Under the pieces are notes generated by a model. The model had not been told where the DNA came from, made no database searches, and saw nothing but the letters and a program-made list of their open reading frames with translations. This document shows, in pieces, positions 38,633-48,428 of a stretch of 64,000 nucleotides of DNA. The DNA lies in the NCBI RefSeq assembly GCF_014196115.1, contig NZ_JACIDB010000005.1:124001-188000 (forward strand), written 5' to 3'. This stretch comes from Sphingomonas aquatilis. GTDB lineage: Bacteria; Pseudomonadota; Alphaproteobacteria; Sphingomonadales; Sphingomonadaceae. Every line of letters starts with the position of its first letter. Within the stretch, counting starts at the first letter, position 1. Both the position numbers and the translations under genes were made by a program.

Positions 38633-39958
38633 TTACGCCGGCACGCCGTACAGGTCGTGTTCGTCGGCGTCCTCGATCGTGACCGGTACGATATCGCCGA
38701 CGGACAGATGGGCGGCGTCGCGCAGGAAGACCTGACCGTCGATTTCGGGGGCATCGGCCTGGCTGCGGCCCGTTGCGCCTTCCTCGCCGACCTCGTCGAT
38801 GATGACGGGCAGGGTGCGGCCGACCTTGGCGGCGAGCTTTGCGGCGCTGATCGCGGCAGTCTTTTCCATGATCCGCTGATAGCGCTCTTCCTTGACCTCC
38901 TCCGGCACCGGATCGGGCAATGCATTGGCGGCGGCGCCCTCGACCGGCTCGAAGCGGAACGCGCCGACGCGGTCGAGCTGCGCCTCGTCCAGCCAGTCGA
39001 GCAGATACTGGAAATCGGCCTCGGTCTCGCCGGGGAAGCCTACGACGAAGGTCGATCGGATCGCGATATCCGGGCAGATCTCGCGCCACTGGTGGATACG
39101 CTGCAACACCTTGGCGTCGTTGCCCGGGCGCTTCATCGCCTTCAGCACCGACGGCGCGGCGTGCTGGAACGGGATGTCGAGATAGGGGAGCACGAGCCCT
39201 TCCGCCATCAGCGGAATGACCTGATCGACATGCGGATAAGGGTAGACGTAGTGCAGCCGCACCCAAGGCGCGATCTGGCCGAGTTCGCGGGTGAGATCGG
39301 TCATGTGCGGCACGACCTCGCGCCCCTTCCACACCCGCGGTTCCTTGCGGATGTCGATGCCGTAGGCGCTGGTGTCCTGGCTGATGACGAGAAGCTCGCG
39401 CGTGCCGGCGGCGACCAGTTTCTCTGCCTCGCGCAGGATGGCGTCGGGGCGGCGGCTGACGAGGTCGCCGCGTAAGCTGGGGATGATGCAGAAGGAGCAG
39501 CGGTGGTTGCAGCCTTCCGAAATCTTCAGATAGCTGTAGTGGCGCGGCGTCAGCTTCAGCCCGGCGTCGGGGATGAGGTCGATATAGGGCGACAGGTTCG
39601 CGGGCGCCGCCTCATGCACCGCCTCGACCACCTGTTCGTATTGATGCGCGCCGGTGACGGCGAGAACCTGCGGGAAGCGGGCGCGAATGACCTCCGCCTC
39701 TTTCCCCATGCAGCCCGTCACGATGACGCGGCCGTTTTCCGCGATCGCTTCGCCGATCGCCTCAAGGCTTTCTTCCTTGGCGGAATCGAGGAAGCCGCAG
39801 GTGTTGACCAGTACGACGTCGGCGCCGGCGTAATCGGCGGACATCTGATAGCCGTCGGCGCGCAGCTGGGTGAGGATGCGTTCGCTGTCGACCAGATTCT
39901 TGGGACAGCCGAGCGACACCATGCCGACGCGCGGCGGAGAAGGAAGACGAGTTGCCAT
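38633..39958 (-). CDS. rimO: Ribosomal protein uS12 methylthiotransferase
   Basis: Radical-SAM enzyme that adds a methylthio group to Asp88 of ribosomal protein S12. The 441-aa product (start ATG 39958) has the MTTase domain with [14 protein letters not shown] (Cys18, Cys54 and Cys83 for one 4Fe-4S cluster), the radical-SAM cluster CNHRCSFC (Cys150, 154, 157), and a C-terminal TRAM domain of about 65 residues. [12 protein letters not shown] distinguishes RimO from MiaB. The reading frame is open for another kilobase upstream, but that part runs antisense through anmK and is not protein-like. An alternative ATG is at 39973. Confidence 0.96.
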   Translation of the reverse strand: MATRLPSPPRVGMVSLGCPKNLVDSERILTQLRADGYQMSADYAGADVVLVNTCGFLDSAKEESLEAIGEAIAENGRVIVTGCMGKEAEVIRARFPQVLAVTGAHQYEQVVEAVHEAAPANLSPYIDLIPDAGLKLTPRHYSYLKISEGCNHRCSFCIIPSLRGDLVSRRPDAILREAEKLVAAGTRELLVISQDTSAYGIDIRKEPRVWKGREVVPHMTDLTRELGQIAPWVRLHYVYPYPHVDQVIPLMAEGLVLPYLDIPFQHAAPSVLKAMKRPGNDAKVLQRIHQWREICPDIAIRSTFVVGFPGETEADFQYLLDWLDEAQLDRVGAFRFEPVEGAAANALPDPVPEEVKEERYQRIMEKTAAISAAKLAAKVGRTLPVIIDEVGEEGATGRSQADAPEIDGQVFLRDAAHLSVGDIVPVTIEDADEHDLYGVPA

Positions 39959-40096
39959 GAGAGCGCGCGACATAGTCGATTTCGCGCGCTTTTGCCAGAT
40001 GGCGCGGCATGGGCGGCCATTCGTCGCATCCGGGGGCGATGCCGCTCGACAGCCTGCCGCGCAGCCGCCACATCGAACCGACGGGAGTGATCGTGC

Positions 40097-41182
40097 ATGC
40101 TGGCAATAGGATTGATGTCCGGGACGTCGCTCGACGGGATCGACGCGGCGCTGATCGAGACGGATGGCGAAGGAGAGGTGCGGCCGCTGGCCTTTCGCGG
40201 CGAGCCCTATTCGGATGCGGCGCGCGAGCAGCTGGCCGCGGCGACCGCGCTGGCGCTGACCTTCGATCGGCCGCGCGCTTCGCCCGATATCGTCGCGGCG
40301 GGCGAGCTGATCGACCGGACGCATGCCTTTGCCGTCCACAAGCTGCTGCGCGATGCGGGCGTGGCGGCGGCGGACGTGGCGGTGATCGGCTATCACGGGC
40401 AGACCGTAGCGCACCGGCCCGACCGCGGCTGGACGTGGCAGATCGGCGATGGCGCGGTGCTGGCGCGCGCCACCGGCATTGCGGTGGTCAGCGACCTGCG
40501 CAGCGCCGACGTGGCGGCGGGCGGACAGGGGGCGCCGCTGCTCCCCATCTATCATGCCGCACTGACGGCCGGGCTGGAGCGGCCGGTCGCGGTGCTCAAT
40601 CTCGGCGGCGTCGGCAATGTCACCTTCATCGGCGCGGATGGTGATCTGGTCGCCTTTGACACCGGGCCGGCGAACGGCCTGATCGACAGCTGGGTCGAGG
40701 CGGAAACCGGCGCGCGCTACGATGCCGATGGTGCGCTTGCCGCGTCGGGGCATGTGGACGAGGCGGTGCTGACCGCGATGCTCGACCATCCCTATTTCGC
40801 CGCGCCGTCGCCGAAGAGCCTCGACCGCAACGATTTCACCATTCAGCCGGCGCGCGGCCTGTCGGCGGCGGACGGCGCGGCGACGCTGACCGCCTTTACC
40901 GCGGCGACCGTGGCCGAGGCGCTGGACCAGCTGCCCGCGCGGCCGAAGCGCCTGATCGTCGCGGGCGGGGGCCGTCACAACCCGACGCTGCTGCGCATGA
41001 TCGGCGCGCGCACCGGCATCGCACCGGAAGCCAGCGATATGCTCGGCTGGGATGGCGATGCGATGGAGGCGGAGGGCTTCGCCTATATGGCGGTGCGGAC
41101 GCTGAAGGGGCTGCCGATCAGCTTTCCCGGTACGACCGGCGTGTCGCATCCGCTGCCGGGTGGCCGCGTCGATCGGCCCTGA
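40097..41182 (+). CDS. anmK: Anhydro-N-acetylmuramic acid kinase
   Basis: Phosphorylates and opens 1,6-anhydro-MurNAc in peptidoglycan recycling. The 361-aa ASKHA-fold product has the N-terminal signature [18 protein letters not shown], then [39 protein letters not shown] and [11 protein letters not shown] at 40097 follows a 138-base divergent gap from rimO. It ends three bases before the convergent end of the glycosyltransferase cluster. Confidence 0.96.
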   Translation: MLAIGLMSGTSLDGIDAALIETDGEGEVRPLAFRGEPYSDAAREQLAAATALALTFDRPRASPDIVAAGELIDRTHAFAVHKLLRDAGVAAADVAVIGYHGQTVAHRPDRGWTWQIGDGAVLARATGIAVVSDLRSADVAAGGQGAPLLPIYHAALTAGLERPVAVLNLGGVGNVTFIGADGDLVAFDTGPANGLIDSWVEAETGARYDADGALAASGHVDEAVLTAMLDHPYFAAPSPKSLDRNDFTIQPARGLSAADGAATLTAFTAATVAEALDQLPARPKRLIVAGGGRHNPTLLRMIGARTGIAPEASDMLGWDGDAMEAEGFAYMAVRTLKGLPISFPGTTGVSHPLPGGRVDRP

Positions 41183-41185
41183 CGC

Positions 41186-42121
41186 TTATGCCCGGCCGTA
41201 CTCATCGGTAAGGCGCCAGCCGCTCCTGGCACTTTCCGTCAGGAAGGCGGCCATGCCGATCAGCTTGTGGCGCAGGCAGAACGTGTAGAATGCCCGAATG
41301 CTCTTATGGGCGCGGATGGGGCGTAGCAGGTCGAGGCGCAGCGATCCAACGTCCTGCATGAGGTAGCGCAGCACCCGCCGGTCCTTGAACAGGAATTTGG
41401 CGTAGAGCGCGCCATCGCCGACGCTGTACCCCGCCAGCAGCGCGCGTTCCTCGGCGGCGAGGCGGCGTCCGTGGTGATGGTCGACGACGAAATGGGGTTC
41501 GTAGCGCAGCGCGATCCCCGCCGCCTGTGCACGCAGCAGATAGTCGGTGTCCTCGGCGGCGCGGAACGGCGCGCCCGCGCCGAACCGCTCGTCGAAGGCG
41601 CCGACCCGGTGCAGCACGTCGCGTGTCATCGCCAGATTGGCGCCCATCACGAACCCGCCCGGAAACCGATCGGGCGTCGCGATCATCGGATGGTCTTCCA
41701 GCTTGATCGTGATCGGCAAGTCATTCGGATCGCCGGGCAGAATGCGGCCGCCGACGATCGCCGGTCCGCCCAGCGCCGCGAAACAGCGGGCGAGCGCGAT
41801 GAAATAATCGGGGTGGAGGCGGCAGTCGTCGTCGGTCATCGCAACGATCGCGCCGCGCACGGCGGCGAGACCGGCGTTCCGCGCGCGCGCCAGGCCGGGC
41901 CGATCGCTGTGAAGCAGGTGGACGGGGAAGGACTGTTGCGCCTGCCACGTTGCCAGCCGATCGGCCGTGGCGTCGGTCGAGCCATTGTCGACGATGATGA
42001 CCTCGATACCAGGTGCCCCTTCCTGCGCGGCGGCGTGCGTGATCGAGCCGAGCAGGCGCGGCAAAGCGGCGGCGCGGTTGCGCGTGCAGACGAGCAGGCT
42101 GATCGCCGGGATGGCGATCAT
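41186..42121 (-). CDS. Glycosyltransferase family 2 (last gene of cluster)
   Basis: GT-A fold inverting transferase using a nucleotide-sugar donor, cytoplasmic or membrane-associated. The 311-aa product opens with ISLLVCTRNRAAALPRLLGSI, has EVIIVDNGSTDAT and the DxD-like metal motif AMTDDDCRLHPDYF, and later AAEDTDYLLRAQAAGI. Its ATG at 42121 overlaps the pyruvyl transferase stop (ATGA). The C-terminal part has no membrane helix and is basic. Donor and acceptor cannot be deduced. The frame extends upstream within the neighbouring gene, but the family N-terminus fixes this start. Confidence 0.88.
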   Translation of the reverse strand: MIAIPAISLLVCTRNRAAALPRLLGSITHAAAQEGAPGIEVIIVDNGSTDATADRLATWQAQQSFPVHLLHSDRPGLARARNAGLAAVRGAIVAMTDDDCRLHPDYFIALARCFAALGGPAIVGGRILPGDPNDLPITIKLEDHPMIATPDRFPGGFVMGANLAMTRDVLHRVGAFDERFGAGAPFRAAEDTDYLLRAQAAGIALRYEPHFVVDHHHGRRLAAEERALLAGYSVGDGALYAKFLFKDRRVLRYLMQDVGSLRLDLLRPIRAHKSIRAFYTFCLRHKLIGMAAFLTESARSGWRLTDEYGRA

Positions 42122-43008
42122 GCCGCGATGGATCGCGGCGACGATGGCAGTGCGTGGAGCAGGCGCGGGCTGTCCTGGGTCCATGTCGCGACGTAGCGGC
42201 CGATCTTGCCGTAATCGTTGTCGAAGACGACGTGGGGGATGTCGAGCAGCAGCGCGAGGATATGGCCGTGCAGGCGATCGGTGGCGATCGTCTGTCCTCG
42301 CGACAGCAGGCGCAGGCCGCGCGCGACACGCGCCGTGGCGAGGGCGGCGTGGTCGCCGGACAGGTCGTCGTCGTCTTCCAGCCAGTCGCAGACGATCGCG
42401 TCCACCGGCAGCGGCGACGCGGTGTCGACGCGCTCCTTGTCGGTGCGCATCAGCGCCAGCACCGGCACGTCCGGCTCCCGGCGTGCCTGGCTCCCGAGCG
42501 CGAAGGCGGAATCGGGGGCGAGCGAAGCGACCGTCCCGACCATCTGCTGCGCGATGGCGAGGCTGGCGGTGTCGCGCGCGTAGAGCGTCAGCTGCGGGTG
42601 CCGTGCTGCGATGCCTGCGAACCGCGCTGCTGCCGACGCATCGCGGAAGTGGATCGACTGCGGCAGCTGCACCAGGATGCGGTCGCGCAGCCGATCGAGC
42701 ACGGTTTCGCGCAGCTGCTGGTGGTGCGGCCAGATATCGCCCAGATTGCCGCCCCCGTGCAGAAAGACGATGCCGTCCGGGCAGGCAGCGCGCAGCGCGT
42801 GCTCGTCGAAATCGTGCCACGTGCAGACATAGTCCGGATCGCGTCCGGTGATGCCGCGCAGCATCACCAGTTCGCCCAGCCAGATCGCGCTGTCGCCGAC
42901 ATTGGCGTGATCGGGAAAGTCGAGCAGCGCATAGCGACTTCCCAGCGTCAGGTGCCGGCGGAAGAGGGTATCGAGCGCGGCCCGCTGCGCCGCGACGACG
43001 TCGCTCAT
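42118..43008 (-). CDS. Polysaccharide pyruvyl transferase family protein
   Basis: Transfers pyruvate from phosphoenolpyruvate to form ketals on polysaccharide sugars. The 296-aa product has the family features LLDFPDHANVGDSAIWLGE near the N-terminus, VFLHGGGNLGDIWPHHQ, and a C-terminal GQTIATDRLHGHILALLLDIPHVVFDNDYGK. These are the segments shared by PssK/ExoV-type proteins. Its ATG overlaps the stop of the GT4 gene, and its own stop overlaps the next GT2 gene. A pyruvylated, hence acidic, surface glycan is the likely product class. Confidence 0.9.
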   Translation of the reverse strand: MSDVVAAQRAALDTLFRRHLTLGSRYALLDFPDHANVGDSAIWLGELVMLRGITGRDPDYVCTWHDFDEHALRAACPDGIVFLHGGGNLGDIWPHHQQLRETVLDRLRDRILVQLPQSIHFRDASAAARFAGIAARHPQLTLYARDTASLAIAQQMVGTVASLAPDSAFALGSQARREPDVPVLALMRTDKERVDTASPLPVDAIVCDWLEDDDDLSGDHAALATARVARGLRLLSRGQTIATDRLHGHILALLLDIPHVVFDNDYGKIGRYVATWTQDSPRLLHALPSSPRSIAA

Positions 43009-44078
43009 GCCGCCAGCCTGACGTCGCCGGCGATCACGGTGCGGTAGAGCGCCTCGCAGCGGTCCAGCCAGCGATCGTGCGTGAACAGCCGCTGCACGCG
43101 ATCACGCGGGACGTCGGGGAGAATCGCCATCGCCTCGCGCATCGCCGTGGCCAGCGCGGCGACATCGCCTGGGGGCGCGAACCGGCCGGCGTCGCCGACG
43201 ACCTCGCGCGCCGCGCCCATGTCGAATGCGGCGACGGGCAGGCCGCACGCCATCGCCTCTGCCGCGACCAGTCCGAACGGCTCGTCCCAACAGGGGGTGA
43301 AGACGAACAGCGAGGCGCGACCCAGCTCCACCGCCAGTTCCTCGGCATTGCGATGCCCGGCATAGACGACGCCATCACCGAGCAGCGGCGCGACCTCTGC
43401 GCCGTAATAATCGGGATCCTCGATCCCCCCGAACAGCGTCAGGCGGATGCCGGCGGCGCGTGCGGCCTGCGCGGCGAGATGCGGCCCCTTGTTGGGCGTG
43501 ATGCGCCCGCACCACACCGCCTCGCCATTGCCGTGCGGGCGATAGGGCCAGCGATCGATATCGATGCCGTTGTGCAGCACCGATACCTCCGCCGGTGCGC
43601 CGTTCGGCCACCAGGCCTCGCGCTGCCGCGCCGACGTGACGGTCAGATGATGGCGCGGCGACGGGCTCTGCTGCACGAACCAGTGCAGCGCGTCATAGGG
43701 AGGCACGTGCAGCGAGGTGACGGTCGGCACCGCCTCCGTCCGGCGTCGCTCCAGAGGGAAGCGGTGCAGGCTGTTGTTGTGGACGACATCGAACCCGCCC
43801 GCCGCGATCCGGTCGCACGCCGCGGCATAGCCGGCGTCGAGGTGCGCGATCAGCGGCGCCGAGCCGCGATGCTCCGCCCAGGGGAAGGTGCGCTCGTAAT
43901 GCTCGGCGAGCACGGGATCGATCGCGAAGCGCGGATCGCTGTCGCCCGAGGCGAACAGGACGACGTCATGCCCGCGATCCTGTAGCCCGGCGGCGAGGTG
44001 CCAGCAATGCGCCTCCATGCCGCCGGCGAACGGCTGCGCGATACGCTGGCGGACATGCGCGAGGATGGCGATCCTCAC
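43005..44078 (-). CDS. Glycosyltransferase family 4
   Basis: GT-B fold retaining transferase. The 357-aa product starts at GTG 44078 (GTGA overlap with the preceding GT2 gene) with IAILAHVRQRIAQPFAGGMEAHCWHLA, a usual glycine-rich acceptor loop. The C-terminal donor domain has WCGRITPNKGPHLAAQAARAA and the ESxE-type region CWDEPFGLVAAEAMACGLPV, where the first acid is Asp-Glu. Donor unknown. The next gene downstream is the pyruvyl transferase. Confidence 0.88.
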   Translation of the reverse strand: MRIAILAHVRQRIAQPFAGGMEAHCWHLAAGLQDRGHDVVLFASGDSDPRFAIDPVLAEHYERTFPWAEHRGSAPLIAHLDAGYAAACDRIAAGGFDVVHNNSLHRFPLERRRTEAVPTVTSLHVPPYDALHWFVQQSPSPRHHLTVTSARQREAWWPNGAPAEVSVLHNGIDIDRWPYRPHGNGEAVWCGRITPNKGPHLAAQAARAAGIRLTLFGGIEDPDYYGAEVAPLLGDGVVYAGHRNAEELAVELGRASLFVFTPCWDEPFGLVAAEAMACGLPVAAFDMGAAREVVGDAGRFAPPGDVAALATAMREAMAILPDVPRDRVQRLFTHDRWLDRCEALYRTVIAGDVRLAA

Positions 44079-45001
44079 GCGGCGACCGCCTCCGGTGCGC
44101 GGGCGGCGGCGGCTTCCAGTTCGCGCAGAACGCGCGCGGTATTGGCATAGGGCTGATGGCTCTGCTGGCCGGTCAGCGCGCGGTCGCCGTCATGGGCTTC
44201 GCGCAGGATGCGGATCGGCCGGCCGGGCGTGTCGTCGATCAGCCCCATCAGACGAAACGCATGGAGCCAGTGTCCCATCGTCCGATAGCCCCATTTAGCC
44301 TCGAACAGCTGCGCGTTGCGGACGACGCTGTCGATATGGTGAACCGGCGGCATGTGGTGCGGGTGATATTGGTGATAGGCGAGCCCGCCCTTGATCCAGG
44401 CGATCGTGACGTTCGCCTGATCCAGCGTCTTGCCGAAATCGGTATCCTCGCCGCCATAGCCGACATAGCGTTCGTCAAAGCCGCCGACGCGCAGGAAGGT
44501 CTCGCGGCGCATCGCGAAATTGAGCGACCAGAAGCAGCGATAGTCGGCACACACCTCCAGCCCCTCCGCGGGCGGCCCGCGGCGGTCGGAGTGCCGCTCG
44601 GCAACGGCGGCGAAACCGGAATAGGACCAGTCGCCCGCCGTCGCGCCGCCCGGCAGATACATCACCTCGCCCATCAGCAGGCCGTCGAACGTGGCGGCGA
44701 AGCCGGCATAATCGGCGACCAGCTCCGGCGTCGGGATACAGTCCATGTCGAGGAAGACGAGCACCTCGCCCTGCGCCGCGCCCGCCGCGACGTTGCGTGC
44801 CATCGCGAGCGGCAGCGCATCGGCGTCGATCCGGATCTGGCGGATAGGAAAGGGGGCGTCGGGCAGGTCGTAGAGCGTGTCTTGCATCACCGCGACGATC
44901 AGCTCGGTCGGCCGCATCGTCTGCTGCGATAGGCCGCGCACGACGTTGACGAGGTGATCGGGGCGGCCCTTCGCCAGGGTCACGACGGAGACGGAGGTCA
45001 T
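44075..45001 (-). CDS. Glycosyltransferase family 2, galactosyltransferase-like
   Basis: The 308-aa product begins TSVSVVTLAKGRPDHLVNVVR, has VLVFLDMDCIPTPELV as metal/nucleotide motif (DMD) and, near residue 190, FLRVGGFDERYVGYGGEDTDF, a segment typical of galactosyl/GalNAc transferase C-terminal regions. It ends with an Ala/Arg-rich tail. ATG 45001 overlaps the stop of the GT28-like gene. Donor sugar is not defined; the galactosyl link is an analogy. Confidence 0.85.
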   Translation of the reverse strand: MTSVSVVTLAKGRPDHLVNVVRGLSQQTMRPTELIVAVMQDTLYDLPDAPFPIRQIRIDADALPLAMARNVAAGAAQGEVLVFLDMDCIPTPELVADYAGFAATFDGLLMGEVMYLPGGATAGDWSYSGFAAVAERHSDRRGPPAEGLEVCADYRCFWSLNFAMRRETFLRVGGFDERYVGYGGEDTDFGKTLDQANVTIAWIKGGLAYHQYHPHHMPPVHHIDSVVRNAQLFEAKWGYRTMGHWLHAFRLMGLIDDTPGRPIRILREAHDGDRALTGQQSHQPYANTARVLRELEAAAARAPEAVAA

Positions 45002-46140
45002 AGGATGCGGGGCTCCAGGGAGAGGGAAGGGGTAGCGGCAAGCGGCGTCCACAGTCGGTCGGCGAGCGCTTCGAGCCAGAGGGCGGCGCGGTCGGCCGGC
45101 GTGTCGTCAATCATTGCGCGTTGGCGGTCGGGGCGGTGGTCGCGCAGCGTGTCGGCCAGCGCCGCGCTCCAGCCATGCGCCGACGAGGGTAAGTGCGGAC
45201 GCACGGTCGCGACGCCGGCGGCGGCGAGGGCATCGGCCTTGCGATGCTGTTCGTCGAAATAGCGCCATTCGGGCACTGCCAGCCATGGCCGTCCCGAAGC
45301 GAGGATTTGCTGGCAGGTGGTGTTGCCGGTCGAGGCGATGACGAGGTCCGCCGCGGCGATATGGTCGGCGGCATCGTCCACCCAGCCGCGATGGTCGACA
45401 TTGGCGGGCTCGGTGGCGTGCCAGTCGCGCTGGACCTTGCCGATCGTGATCCAGCGCGCAGCCGGGCGCGTGCGTGCGCCGACGCCGATCGGCGCCTGCG
45501 CGAAGCCATCGCCGCCGCCCCCCGACAGGACGAGGATCATTTCTTCGTCCGCGCCGATGCCGATCCGCTGCCGCGCGACCTCGCGCTCGGGCACGCGGAC
45601 ATCGACGCCGAGGCCGCCGGCGAAACAGGTCCGCGCGCGCAACGCTGCGTCCCAGTCGGGCTGTGCGAGGTCGGCGTGGAACGGCGCCAGCAGTCCCGCC
45701 GCGCCGTCATAGGCGGCACGGTGGCCCGCATCGCCGCGGTCGCCGTGTTGCAGCACCTTGACGTGCGGCACCGAACAGATGCGCGACAGCTGCGCGATCT
45801 CGGCCGAGACGTCGCAGATCATCAGCGCGGGGTCGGCGCTGTCGAACCACCCCGCCAGCATCGCCATCGCGCGGCGGATGCCGGGCCAGCCCAGCGGCGC
45901 GCAGTGCAACGTCTGCGGCGTCGGCACCCAGTCCATCGTGGTCGCCTCGTCGCCCGTGGCTTCGAACAGCGAGGGCAAGCGGACGATATCGACCTGCGGG
46001 GGCAGCGCGGGAAAGATGTCGTCGCGCGCGCAGAAAATCGTCATTGGCCGCGTCGGCGGCAGCGCGTTGGCGATCGCGGCGCAGCGTTCGGCATGGCCGC
46101 GACCCTGATGATGGACGAAATAGCCGAAGGGGCGCATCAT
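44998..46140 (-). CDS. GT28/MurG-like glycosyltransferase
   Basis: The 380-aa product begins MMRPFGYFVHHQGRGHAER, the G-x-G-H-A-x-R type of N-terminal loop seen in MurG-like and MJ1255-like transferases. The C-terminal half has a nucleotide-sugar region with VLSGGGGDGF, ADLVIASTGNTTCQQILASGRPWLAVPEW and FDEQHRKADALAAAG. This C-terminal pattern (the search for a donor behind a Gly-rich loop) is characteristic. Start ATG 46140 overlaps the stop of the sucrose-phosphate-synthase-like gene; 46137 is an alternative Met. Membrane spans are absent. Substrate unknown. Confidence 0.8.
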   Translation of the reverse strand: MMRPFGYFVHHQGRGHAERCAAIANALPPTRPMTIFCARDDIFPALPPQVDIVRLPSLFEATGDEATTMDWVPTPQTLHCAPLGWPGIRRAMAMLAGWFDSADPALMICDVSAEIAQLSRICSVPHVKVLQHGDRGDAGHRAAYDGAAGLLAPFHADLAQPDWDAALRARTCFAGGLGVDVRVPEREVARQRIGIGADEEMILVLSGGGGDGFAQAPIGVGARTRPAARWITIGKVQRDWHATEPANVDHRGWVDDAADHIAAADLVIASTGNTTCQQILASGRPWLAVPEWRYFDEQHRKADALAAAGVATVRPHLPSSAHGWSAALADTLRDHRPDRQRAMIDDTPADRAALWLEALADRLWTPLAATPSLSLEPRIL

Positions 46141-48155
46141 GCCGCCACCGAGACGGGCAGGTCGATCGGAGACGCATCCGCCAGCCCCAAGGTCGCGAGC
46201 CCCTCCAGCACGCCACCGGCATGATGGCGCCGCACGCGCAGCAGGCCGGAGCGTGGCGACAGATGGGCCAGCTCGCCCCCCGCATTGCCGACGACGATGG
46301 CATGGCCGCACGCCGCCAGCATATCGGCGTCGTTGCCGCTGTCCCCCGCCGCGATGCAATCCGCCAGCGTCAGGCCGCGCCGGGCGGCATAGGCCGCGAT
46401 CGCCTGCGCCTTGCCGCCGGTGGGCGCGAGCACATCGATCAGGCGCCCGTGCGAGAAGATCACGCGTGCCGCCAGCCCCGCTGCCGAGAGTGCTTCGCGG
46501 ATGCGGCCGGCGTCCGCTGCGCCGCCGTAGAAGCTGATCTTGTGCGGCCCCGCCGTCGCGGCCGGTTGGGCCGTCACGCCCAGCGGTGCGAGCGTCGCGG
46601 CGACGGCGTCGCGATCCCAGTCTGCATCCAGCGTGTGCGCATAGTCCGCGCAGGCGCGCCAGCCGCCGGTTCCGTCGGGCAGCATCAGCCGGGTGCCGAC
46701 ATCGACGATGAACGCATCGGGCTGCGGCAGGCGCCAGCGCTTCAGGATCATCCGCGCGGCGTCGAAACCGCGGCCGGTGGCGATGATGAAGGGCAGGGGG
46801 CTCGCCGCCCGCCACGCCGCGAAGGCACGCGCGCCCTCGACGCAGCCGGTCAACGTATTGTCGATGTCGCAGGCGAGCAGGCGGGGTGCCGCCAGGTCGC
46901 CGTACAGCGCGCAGGTCGCGGCCGCATAGCGATGCCAGCAATACAGATCGGCACGGGTGCGGGCTGCGGTGGCAAAGGCGAGATGCCGGGTGGGATCGCC
47001 GACGATCGCGCGGATCGCCGCACCGATCGCGGCCGTATCCTCCGGATCGATCAGCACGCCATGGCCGATCGTGGCGACGATATCGGCGGGACCGCCGTTG
47101 CGCGTCGCGACGACCGGCACGCCCGCCGCCGCCGCCTCGACCAGCGTCAGGCCGAAGGGCTCGTGCAGCGCCGGGTTGACGAAGACGCCGCCGCGCGCCG
47201 CCCGCGCATACAGCGCCGCCACGTCATCGGCATCGTGCTGCGGCGGCAAGGCGATGCGGCCGCGCATGCCCGGCCGGTCGGCGATCGCCTGCAACTCAGC
47301 CAGCGATGCCCGCTCGTCGGCCGAGGCATAGGCATGCTGCCCGGCCAGAATGACGAGGTTCGCCTGCGCCTGGAGGGCGGGATCGTCGGCATAGGCGCGG
47401 GCGAGCGCCGCGAGGTTCTTTTTCGCGACGGGCCGCGCGATGGCGAGGATGATCGGCAGGTCAGGGCACTCGAACCAGTCGTCCAGCCGGTCGGCCAGCG
47501 TATCCGGCCCCGGCACGCAGTCGCGGCGCGGCACGCCGGGCGCGACGACGGTCACCCGGTCGCCGAGCGCGACGCCGTAACCACCGACCTGACGCCCCGC
47601 CTCTTCCGCGGTCGAGACCACGATCGCCGACGCCCCTTCGATCGCGGCGCGTTCGGCGGCGATCCGGGCGTCGAGGCCGGGGCATTCCAGGCGCTGCATC
47701 CGCTTGTCGATGCCGAGTGCGTGCGGCGTGTAGACGAAGGGGATGCCGAACCGGCGCTGTGCCGCCATGGCCACGGCCGCGGCATCAGCGAAGTGGGCGT
47801 GAATGACGTCGGGGCGCCGCTCTTCCCGCTCGAGCATCGCGCAGAACGCTTCGGTAAAGGCAGAGAGGTCGGCACCCAGCGCCTCCTTCTCGAGGTAGCG
47901 ATGATCTGCGGTCGCGATCCGGCGGATCGTCACCTTCAGCGCGACGACCTCTTCGACCTGTGCGTGGACGGGATCGAGCCGTTCGTCGGCGAAGCAGCGT
48001 GTGACGATCGTCACCGCATCGACATCGGAGCGCAACGCCTGATGGCATGCCGCATCGAGCACATAGGCGATATGGCCACCGGTATCTGCCGTCACGCCGA
48101 AATTGACGGGCGGCGCCTTCAGACAACCGCCGAGCGCCAGATGTACGATGATCAC
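46137..48155 (-). CDS. Sucrose-phosphate synthase-like/HAD phosphatase fusion
   Basis: 672-aa two-domain enzyme. The N-terminal GT4 domain (about 1-430) has the SPS-type acceptor loop FGVTADTGGHIAYVLDAA, the donor-site basic motif IARPVAKKNLAAL and HEPFGLTLVEAAAAGVPV. The C-terminal HAD domain (about 440-672) has the nucleophile motif LLACDIDNTLTG, GGKAQAI and GDSGNDADML, as in sucrose-phosphate phosphatase. By architecture it makes a phosphorylated disaccharide and dephosphorylates it, yielding sucrose or a relative such as mannosylfructose, which a related GT4 makes in Agrobacterium. Specificity is not readable here. It begins at GTG 48155 after an AAGGGG site and leads the six-gene series. 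Confidence 0.85.
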   Translation of the reverse strand: MIIVHLALGGCLKAPPVNFGVTADTGGHIAYVLDAACHQALRSDVDAVTIVTRCFADERLDPVHAQVEEVVALKVTIRRIATADHRYLEKEALGADLSAFTEAFCAMLEREERRPDVIHAHFADAAAVAMAAQRRFGIPFVYTPHALGIDKRMQRLECPGLDARIAAERAAIEGASAIVVSTAEEAGRQVGGYGVALGDRVTVVAPGVPRRDCVPGPDTLADRLDDWFECPDLPIILAIARPVAKKNLAALARAYADDPALQAQANLVILAGQHAYASADERASLAELQAIADRPGMRGRIALPPQHDADDVAALYARAARGGVFVNPALHEPFGLTLVEAAAAGVPVVATRNGGPADIVATIGHGVLIDPEDTAAIGAAIRAIVGDPTRHLAFATAARTRADLYCWHRYAAATCALYGDLAAPRLLACDIDNTLTGCVEGARAFAAWRAASPLPFIIATGRGFDAARMILKRWRLPQPDAFIVDVGTRLMLPDGTGGWRACADYAHTLDADWDRDAVAATLAPLGVTAQPAATAGPHKISFYGGAADAGRIREALSAAGLAARVIFSHGRLIDVLAPTGGKAQAIAAYAARRGLTLADCIAAGDSGNDADMLAACGHAIVVGNAGGELAHLSPRSGLLRVRRHHAGGVLEGLATLGLADASPIDLPVSVAA

Positions 48156-48428
48156 GAGCGCCCCTTCTTGCTTTATCGGGGCTCAACGACAGTTTGGTCG
48201 ATTTGTATCCAGCGAGAAACACGAGAAATAGTATTTAGCGCAACGACTTAATGGTTCCGCGGCAACCTCTGTTTTTCGTATAGACGCAGATCAAGCCGCT
48301 TCTTGCCTCATCACGACCGAGAGCGGTGAGCGAATATTGATCCATTATTGTCTTATCGTGGCAATCGTCCTTCGGTACTATCCATGGTCGGGCCAAAACC
48401 GCGGCAGAATGGCAAGCGACACGCCCGG
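48156..48428. other. AT-richer intergenic region upstream of the glycosyltransferase cluster
   Basis: About 270 bases with clearly lower GC than the surrounding genes (for example around 48190-48260 and 48330-48360). It lies between the start of the sucrose-phosphate-synthase-like gene and the end of an alpha/beta hydrolase gene on the same strand, so it must hold the cluster's promoter. I could not assign -10/-35 boxes with confidence and saw no tRNA or ORF worth reporting. Confidence 0.5.

Noticed and set aside
39959-41149. Upstream extension of rimO by about 400 codons
   Set aside because: The extension runs antisense through anmK and lacks protein features; RimO begins at the ATG before [10 protein letters not shown].
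41186-48155. Glycosyltransferase cluster as a capsule or O-antigen locus
   Set aside because: No Wzx/Wzy, ABC exporter, priming transferase or Wza-like gene is present in the window.
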